NCBI RefSeq assembly: GCF_003367245.1
Contig: NZ_QRGR01000027.1
Coordinates: 22,966-86,965, forward strand
Reading direction: 5' to 3'
Source: Pontibacter diazotrophicus
GTDB taxonomy: Bacteria; Bacteroidota; Bacteroidia; Cytophagales; Hymenobacteraceae
Length of the DNA stretch: 64,000 bases
The translations under genes and the position numbers were made by a program. Every line of letters begins with the position of its first letter. Position 1 is the stretch's first letter. The notes below the pieces were generated by a model. The model did no database searches. It had not been told where the DNA came from and was given only the letters and a program-made list of their open reading frames with translations. This document shows, one piece after another, positions 59,901 to 64,000 of this stretch.

Positions 59901-60885
59901 CACCACAAGCGCTGGCACCATAGCAACAGACTTTAACGGCGACCTGCGGTTAACAGTGTATGAGAAGCCTACCACCCGCTATACGCTCGGTGATGAGCGT
60001 TCGCAGAAGGTACCGGTGCAGGTGCGTGAGAATATTATTTATGACGGGAAAGTGAGCGTGCAGCAGGGAGCCTTTGAAACAGCTTTTGTGGTGCCCAAAG
60101 ACATTGCCTATCACTATGGCGCAGGAAAAATCATGCTGTATGCCAGCAATAGTTCTTCTGATGCCATGGGCGCAAATCAATCTATTGTGATAGGCGGCAC
60201 GGCAAAGGATGTCCCCACAGATAATGTTCCGCCTACAGTAAAGCTCTTCATGGATGACGAGTCATTTGTATACGGTGGCCTTACCGGCAAAACTACTACG
60301 CTACTGGCTGACTTGTTTGATGACAACGGCATTAATACAGCAGGAATAGGCATTGGGCACGAGATAACAGCTGTTCTGGATGAGAACCGTGATAACGTGA
60401 TAGTGCTGAATGATTACTATACGGCAGAGCAGAACAGCTATCAGAAGGGGAAAGTAAAGTATACCCTGAAGAATTTAGAGCCTGGTCCTCATTCCCTTCG
60501 CCTCAAGGCCTGGGACACTCATAATAATTCTTCAGAAGAATATATAGAGTTTTTTGTATCTAATGATGCCGGTGTTGCGTTAGAGCATGTGTTAAATTAC
60601 CCAAACCCGTTTTCCACAAACACGACCTTTCAATTTGACCATAACAGAGCCGGTGAGAACCTTGACATTCAAATAGAGATTTACACCATCTCTGGTAAAT
60701 TGGTCAAAACGTTACAGACCACTGCCTATGCCAGCAAGGCACATGTGTCAGAATTAACATGGAATGGCAGAGACGAATACAATGATATGATGGCACGCGG
60801 CGTTTATGTATATAGGATAAATGTCCGATCACAGCAGGATGGCTCAAAAGCCTCAAAAATTGAGAAACTTGTAATTTTAAACTAG
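56986..60885 (+). CDS. porU: Type IX secretion system signal peptidase PorU
   Basis: About 1299 residues from the ATG at 56986. PorU is the gingipain-like (C25) cysteine protease that removes the C-terminal signal of type IX cargo and attaches it to the surface. The catalytic His is in NYTGHGNEVSW (about residue 805) and the Cys in TATCEFGRYDDP (about residue 839), close to the usual spacing. A signal peptide lies at the N-terminus (YVCTLLLLSLLTVAAQAQ). The protein ends with its own Por-type domain (LNYPNPFSTNTTFQFD, then ARGVYVYRINVRSQQDG). The start could also be the ATG at 56977, inside a hairpin. It is followed by porV, 48 bp later. Confidence 0.95.
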   Translation: MKVSIPEIIMWMWPSRWVYVCTLLLLSLLTVAAQAQTPAITVTLQWQGQATVLPTRSTSGKVPTFAGASLDPVKGLPYYRLQLPGPNTRSLTLTETAYQPFADAEQRLFGNYLFPAEPQVPISRATQNKQPVSIASILPVRRNPGSNQLEKLVSFSYTYTPEETNTPLARATGNHGTGSFAASSVLSSGEWYRLAVTASGIHKIDKSVLQELGISTQSIDPGKIQVYGNGGGMLPQPNSTARPDDLQENAVLVAGEADGKFDDGDYVLFYAQGPHTWNYNATEEQFEHTYNVYSDTAFYFLRVNHTAGARVGSRGQTTGATRSISTYNERLFYEKDLKNMVYSGREWYGEEFSSFNASREFSFAVSDVVPNSMVKLTAFLMANSPASSSFSLQLNGHNLGTQSIASRGTYNYHPEGSNSIKTYSTNQQVLGNATDYKVNLNFSTGGSSTSLGYLNYLELNYERQLKLYGAQTSFRSVASMGAPVSNFTIAEAPAGITVWDVTNPLQPVVQEISNGSFSAPTDVLREFVMFQESGISSKPVAVGKVANQNLHSVNADGALDFVIVAHPAFLQEANRLAAHRAQHSNMQVQVFTPAQIYNEFSSGAQDVTAIRDFMRMVHSRSSKSGDDVLYLLLFGDASYDYKNRMRNNTNFVPVYESRESLHPITSYSSEDYFGFLDEEEGEWAENASGDHLLDIGIGRLPVKTVAEAATMVDKIISYDSPSHFGKWRSQVTFVSDDGDFNEHQNDAEHLANYVESTFPAYQPNKIYVDLYPQQAVANGQRVPEASSAIDKAVEQGSLIINYTGHGNEVSWTAEQILTMQQISSWKNKNKLTFFLTATCEFGRYDDPARASGAEVVLLHEEGGAIGLVTTTRPVYSNGNRVLNRNFFKNAFTPLGNRMPRLGDLVLHTKNNSITDNISGSTGVNNRNFSLLSDPSLQLAYPQLQAQITSINGSQAATDTLQALSKTTLKGQITTSAGTIATDFNGDLRLTVYEKPTTRYTLGDERSQKVPVQVRENIIYDGKVSVQQGAFETAFVVPKDIAYHYGAGKIMLYASNSSSDAMGANQSIVIGGTAKDVPTDNVPPTVKLFMDDESFVYGGLTGKTTTLLADLFDDNGINTAGIGIGHEITAVLDENRDNVIVLNDYYTAEQNSYQKGKVKYTLKNLEPGPHSLRLKAWDTHNNSSEEYIEFFVSNDAGVALEHVLNYPNPFSTNTTFQFDHNRAGENLDIQIEIYTISGKLVKTLQTTAYASKAHVSELTWNGRDEYNDMMARGVYVYRINVRSQQDGSKASKIEKLVILN

Positions 60886-60904
60886 TATAGTAACCTATAA
60901 TATC

Positions 60905-60912
60905 TATATTTG
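60905..60912 (+). promoter_or_regulatory. -7 promoter box before porV
   Basis: TATATTTG matches TAnnTTTG exactly and gives a leader of about 15-20 nt. No TTG at the expected -33 distance. Confidence 0.5.
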
Positions 60913-60933
60913 ACGTAGCTATTTACCCTTCAT

Positions 60934-62049
60934 ATGTATAACAAAAGTCAGATTTTTAAGGCTACAGCATTTGCGCTTGCCTTGTTTACAGCTCCTGCTG
61001 CCTTTGCGCAGATTACTACCGGAGGAAATGTGAGCGCAGTAACCACTGCTGTACCTATTCTTACTGTAGGCCCCGATTCACGGGCTGCAGCCTTAGGAGA
61101 TGCCGGTGTAGCTTTGTCACCAGACGCAAACGCGTCTTATTGGAATCCTGCCAAGCTCGGATTTGTACAGAATGACCTCAGCGTTGCTTTCTCCTACTCT
61201 CCCTGGTTAAGCAACATCGTGGACGACATGTCGCTGAACTACCTGTCTGGCTATAAGAGGCTGAACGAAACATCTGCCCTGTCAGTGTCTCTGATGTACT
61301 TCGACCTGGGTGAAATACAGTTTATTGATGCAAACCAGAACCCGCTACAGAATTATAACCCGAAAGAGTATGCTGTGGCGGTGAGTTACGGACAGGCCCT
61401 GAGCGAATACTTTAGCGTTGGTGTAACCGGTCGTTTCATTCACTCTAACCTTGCCGGTGATGTGAATGTGAGCGGAAGCAACACGGAGTCTCAACCTGGC
61501 AATACAGCTGCCGTAGATGTAGGAGTATACTATAACAGAGATCTCAACCAGAACCTGAACCTTGGACTGGCTGCCAACATTGCGAACATAGGCGGTAAAA
61601 TAGCTTATTCTGAAAATGAAGATAAAAGCTTTCTGCCCACTAACCTGAAAGTAGGTACAGCGTTAACCTATAACCTGGATGCTTATAATACGCTTACATT
61701 GGCTGTTGATGCAAACAAACTCTTAGTTCCCTCACCCGGGGCTAATACAGACCAAAGTGTAGTAAGCGGCATCTTTTCTTCCTTCGCAGATGCCGAGGGA
61801 GGCGCAAGTGAAGAGTTGAAAGAAGTAAACATTTCAACAGGTTTGGAGTACTGGTATAACGAGTTGTTTGCTGCACGCGTCGGTTACTTTTATGAAAACC
61901 CTGATAAAGGCGGAAGACAGTACTTCTCTACCGGTATAGGGATACGCTATCAGAAATTCGGTTTAGATGGCGCATATTTAATACCGGGTGACGAAAGCAA
62001 CCCGCTAGCAGATACCTGGCGGTTCACGCTGGTTCTTAACCTTGAGTAA
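60934..62049 (+). CDS. porV: Type IX secretion outer-membrane protein PorV (LptO)
   Basis: A 371-residue outer-membrane barrel of the FadL-like group, with a signal peptide ending APAAFAQ. The opening PILTVGPDSRAAALGDAGVA followed by ANASYWNPAKLGFV is the PorV/PorQ signature. The rest is beta-strand with alternating aromatics and ends in WRFTLVLNLE. PorV shuttles cargo from the SprA translocon to the PorU attachment complex and plugs the channel. It is directly after porU, as in other type IX bacteria. A separate -7 box may give extra transcription. Confidence 0.95.
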   Translation: MYNKSQIFKATAFALALFTAPAAFAQITTGGNVSAVTTAVPILTVGPDSRAAALGDAGVALSPDANASYWNPAKLGFVQNDLSVAFSYSPWLSNIVDDMSLNYLSGYKRLNETSALSVSLMYFDLGEIQFIDANQNPLQNYNPKEYAVAVSYGQALSEYFSVGVTGRFIHSNLAGDVNVSGSNTESQPGNTAAVDVGVYYNRDLNQNLNLGLAANIANIGGKIAYSENEDKSFLPTNLKVGTALTYNLDAYNTLTLAVDANKLLVPSPGANTDQSVVSGIFSSFADAEGGASEELKEVNISTGLEYWYNELFAARVGYFYENPDKGGRQYFSTGIGIRYQKFGLDGAYLIPGDESNPLADTWRFTLVLNLE

Positions 62050-62066
62050 AATTTAAAAAGTAAAGA

Positions 62067-63356
62067 ATGCTTGATAGAACAAAAGCACCAGAAACATATG
62101 AAATAGATGCCATCACGCTTCAGGTAGCAGAAGTTACCAACTTAAATAATGGAGCGCGCATGCATGTAATTAAAAGCGAAACCCAGCCTGTTATCAGGCT
62201 GGATTTTGTTTTTAAAGCCGGTAAGTGGTTTGAAAACAAAACGGGCGCTTCTGACCTGGCAGCTAAAATGCTGCTGGAGGGTACCCTGAACCACACCGCC
62301 AAGCAGATAGCAGACAAAGTAGCTTTTTACGGGGCATCTTTTGATAACAACCACGGCTACGACCGCACAGAGTTCACACTTTATTGTCTGGCGAAGTATG
62401 TAGAGGAGTTATTGCCACTTGTACTGGATGTGCTACAGAATCCAGTATTTCCGGAAGAGGAGTACAACCTGCTGAAAAAGCGAACCACACAGAACATAAA
62501 AGTACAGCGCCAGAAGAACAGTTACCTGGCTACTCACAGTTTCACAAAACAGCTGTTCGGAGATCAACACCCTTATGTATTTGGTTTTGATGAAGGAGAC
62601 CTGGAAAACCTGACAAAGGAAGACTTGCAGCAGTTTTATAAGAGCCGGTTCATTACGCAGGAACTGGAAGTATTTGCCTGCGGCGCTATTGATGATACGA
62701 TGCAACGGTACCTGGAGCGGGAAATTCAGCACCTGAACATTCAGCCTTCTAAAGCTTCTTATACCTCTTCACAAAAGGAAGAAACGGCTAAAGCCACTGA
62801 GAAGACAAATCTGGTATTTGTGGAAGATAGTTTGCAGTCATCTATCCGCATGGGCAAGCTCTTCCCGCATATCAGCCACAAAGATTATTTGCAGCTAAAA
62901 GTGCTAAATGAGGTATTTGGAGGCTACTTTGGTTCAAGATTAATGCGAAACATCAGGGAGGATAAAGGGTATACCTATGGCATTTACTCTGTGATATCAC
63001 CCAAAGAACAGAACAGCCTCTTTTATATTGGAACCGATGTGGGCTATGCTGTTACAGATAATACCATAGAAGAGATAGTAAAAGAGATAAAAACCTTACA
63101 GCAGGAAGAGATACCGGAAGAGGAATTAAGCACAGTTAAGAATTACATGCTGGGGAAATTTCTTAACGACATCAACACGATATTCGACCAGTGCGACCGC
63201 TATAAGCGCATCGTATTGTATGACCTCCCACAGAATCATTATAACAACTTCGTAACCACTATCCGAACAACAACCTCTGCCGAACTTCTAAACCTGGCGA
63301 AACAATACTTGCTGGAAGAAGATTTATATACTGCTGTTGCTGGCCGGAAGAGTTAA
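62067..63356 (+). CDS. M16-family peptidase homologue lacking the zinc motif
   Basis: A 429-residue pitrilysin-fold protein without a signal peptide. The active M16 peptidases carry HxxEH in 'HFLEHM', but here the segment reads ASDLAAKMLLEGT (61-73), with Asp, Ala and Lys at the ligand places. The C-terminal R/Y segment (LMRNIREDKGYTYGIYSVIS) is kept, as in the non-catalytic partner subunits of heterodimeric M16 enzymes (such as the PqqL/mitochondrial processing type). An active partner is not adjacent; it may be elsewhere or absent. It follows porV by 17 bp and probably shares its transcript. Confidence 0.9.
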   Translation: MLDRTKAPETYEIDAITLQVAEVTNLNNGARMHVIKSETQPVIRLDFVFKAGKWFENKTGASDLAAKMLLEGTLNHTAKQIADKVAFYGASFDNNHGYDRTEFTLYCLAKYVEELLPLVLDVLQNPVFPEEEYNLLKKRTTQNIKVQRQKNSYLATHSFTKQLFGDQHPYVFGFDEGDLENLTKEDLQQFYKSRFITQELEVFACGAIDDTMQRYLEREIQHLNIQPSKASYTSSQKEETAKATEKTNLVFVEDSLQSSIRMGKLFPHISHKDYLQLKVLNEVFGGYFGSRLMRNIREDKGYTYGIYSVISPKEQNSLFYIGTDVGYAVTDNTIEEIVKEIKTLQQEEIPEEELSTVKNYMLGKFLNDINTIFDQCDRYKRIVLYDLPQNHYNNFVTTIRTTTSAELLNLAKQYLLEEDLYTAVAGRKS

Positions 63357-63373
63357 GAATTTCAAAATACCTA

Positions 63374-63415
63374 AAACAGAGAAGCCCCGGCTTTATAGCC
63401 GGGGCTTCTCTGTTT
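63374..63415 (+). terminator. Terminator after the M16 gene
   Basis: A 19-bp perfect stem (63374-63392 with 63397-63415, core AGAAGCCCCGGCT) with the loop TTAT has A and T runs on its ends. Confidence 0.95.
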
Positions 63416-63439
63416 GTATACCTGTAATTTTTCTATGCG

Positions 63440-63604
63440 TTACCGACATCTTCTACGGAAATGTCGCGAACTGTCCCCGCATCGGCCCATGTATGAAACG
63501 GGGCTGATATACTGGTCATGAATTTCATCCTGCCTATCCTTGAAGGCTAAGAATCCTGCTTCTGACAGCTTGCCCCGGTATGGATTCACAACTGCGCCCG
63601 GCAT
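63440..63604 (-). CDS. Short open frame of doubtful status near the rRNA operon
   Basis: An uninterrupted 54-codon frame from the ATG at 63604 gives a basic, Cys-containing peptide (PGAVVNPYRGKLSEAGFLAF and on, ending HFRRRCR). I recognise no family, signal peptide or ribosome binding site. It lies just past the terminator of the rRNA operon and has no evident promoter. It may be a remnant or chance. The remaining bases of this 304-bp interval (63357-63660) hold only terminators. Confidence 0.2.
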   Translation of the reverse strand: MPGAVVNPYRGKLSEAGFLAFKDRQDEIHDQYISPVSYMGRCGDSSRHFRRRCR

Positions 63605-63613
63605 GGGTATAAA

Positions 63614-63652
63614 GCAAGAACGCCCCACCCTTTATCGGGGTGAGGCGTCTTG
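63614..63652 (-). terminator. Terminator of the rRNA operon
   Basis: A GC-rich stem pairs CAAGAACGCCCCACCC (63615-63630) with GGGGTGAGGCGTCTTG (63637-63652), with a few mismatches, directly downstream of the 5S gene on the minus strand. Confidence 0.75.
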
Positions 63653-63660
63653 TTGTGGTG

Positions 63661-63769
63661 TTGGCGGCCACCTACTCTCCCGGGTGTGACCCCAGTACCA
63701 TCGGCGCGTCCGGGCTTAACTTCTCTGTTCGGGATGGGAAGAGGTGCTCACCGGAGCCATAGCCACCAT
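63661..63769 (-). rRNA. rrf: 5S ribosomal RNA
   Basis: Read on the minus strand, the sequence carries the conserved 5S core CCCATCCCGAACAGAGAAG, the GTACTGGGGTCACACCC segment and terminal-stem complementarity (TGGTGGC with GCCGCCA). Ends are estimated from the terminal stem. It lies about 120 bp after the 23S gene with no tRNA between. Confidence 0.95.
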
Positions 63770-63887
63770 TGCCTTTCTTGCGATTGCAGACCGCAATGAT
63801 GCTGTATTAGTTATTTGACTAGTTGGGAAAGAGGGAGAGCATGAAAGCAGCGGGCCGGTTTTCACGGCTTGTGTTTCCACGTTTGAG

Positions 63888-64000
63888 AACGCGCTCGGGC
63901 AATTAGTACCGCTCGGCTGTGCCATTTCTGACTTTACACCTGCGGCCTATCGACGTGGTAGTCTCCCACGGCCCTTAAGGGAGATCTCATCTTGGGGCGG
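63888..64000 (-). rRNA. rrl: 23S ribosomal RNA, 3' end
   Basis: The minus strand reads like the 3' end of 23S: GAGATCTCCCTTAAGGG, then GACTACCACGTCGATAGG, then GAGCGGTACTAATTGCCC. The gene continues past the right edge, and the exact 3' end is approximate. Confidence 0.9.

Noticed and set aside
63770..63887. tRNA gene in the 23S-5S spacer
   Set aside because: No T-loop (GTTCGA-like) or cloverleaf arms could be found; the spacer seems free of tRNA, and none was seen elsewhere in the window.
1..64000. CRISPR array, prophage, toxin-antitoxin or defence island
   Set aside because: No regularly spaced direct repeats, phage structural genes, integrases or known defence families were seen.

Overview
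The window looks like a chromosome segment of an aerobic, pigment-type Bacteroidota, probably Cytophagales/Hymenobacteraceae (Pontibacter-like). Three things point there. It carries type IX secretion genes (sprA, porU, porV with a Por-type C-terminal domain). Many upstream regions carry the Bacteroidota promoter -7 box TAnnTTTG. Families typical of the phylum are present (DUF4292 lipoprotein, tandem TatA, malic enzyme-PTA fusion, PurS/PurQ). The exact genus is inferred. Most genes are housekeeping, and I see no prophage, CRISPR array, transposase or tRNA.

Layout. 1-4.2 kb: 5' part of an endonuclease III-like gene, a metallo-beta-lactamase-fold hydrolase, a YjdF/DUF2238 membrane protein, an unlisted 44-residue lipoprotein and two tandem OmpA-like lipoproteins. 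4.3-8.3 kb (minus strand): accD, class I aldolase fbaB, a SnoaL-like protein and an AraC regulator. 8.5-15.9 kb: a pair of secreted amidohydrolases (one lacking its metal ligands), a lipoprotein on the plus strand, an M28 lipoprotein coupled to cysS, and a membrane endonuclease/phosphatase-fold protein. 16.2-21.3 kb: rimP-nusA-infB. 21.5-22.5 kb: a small basic secreted protein and mscL. 22.6-30.4 kb: enoyl-CoA hydratase, a polysaccharide flippase, dut, a sugar nucleotidyltransferase, a TPR protein, a DUF4292 lipoprotein and an EnvC-like protein, which together look like an envelope-building block. 30.4-31.3 kb is an AT-rich gap holding a candidate minus-strand small RNA. 31.3-34.8 kb: two tatA genes, gatA and an MltD-like lytic transglycosylase. 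35.0-46.0 kb: maeB, ruvA, sprA, gcvH and a VanZ-like gene. 46.1-46.3 kb holds a nested palindromic REP-like element. 46.4-49.6 kb: M28 peptidase, yicC, purQ. 49.7-55.2 kb (minus): an operon of a DAO-type oxidase, a very large TolB-like/beta-barrel protein and a serine hydrolase. 55.3-63.4 kb: MBL hydrolase, pssA, purS, porU, porV and an inactive M16 homologue. 63.6-64 kb: the 3' end of an rRNA operon (23S, 5S) on the minus strand.

How the genes work together. SprA (outer-membrane translocon), PorV (shuttle/plug protein) and PorU (signal peptidase/sortase) are three core parts of type IX secretion and sit in two separate clusters here. TatA paralogues, EnvC, the MltD-like enzyme, OmpA-like lipoproteins, PssA and the flippase serve the envelope. 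RimP, NusA, IF-2, CysRS and GatA serve gene expression.

The best leads for something undescribed are non-coding: the nested REP-like palindrome at 46138-46290, the promoter-to-terminator small RNA at 30640-30736, and start-proximal signals that suggest leaderless messages. I do not see a new multi-gene defence or metabolic system. Many start codons were moved from a TTG or GTG to the first plausible ATG, as noted entry by entry.
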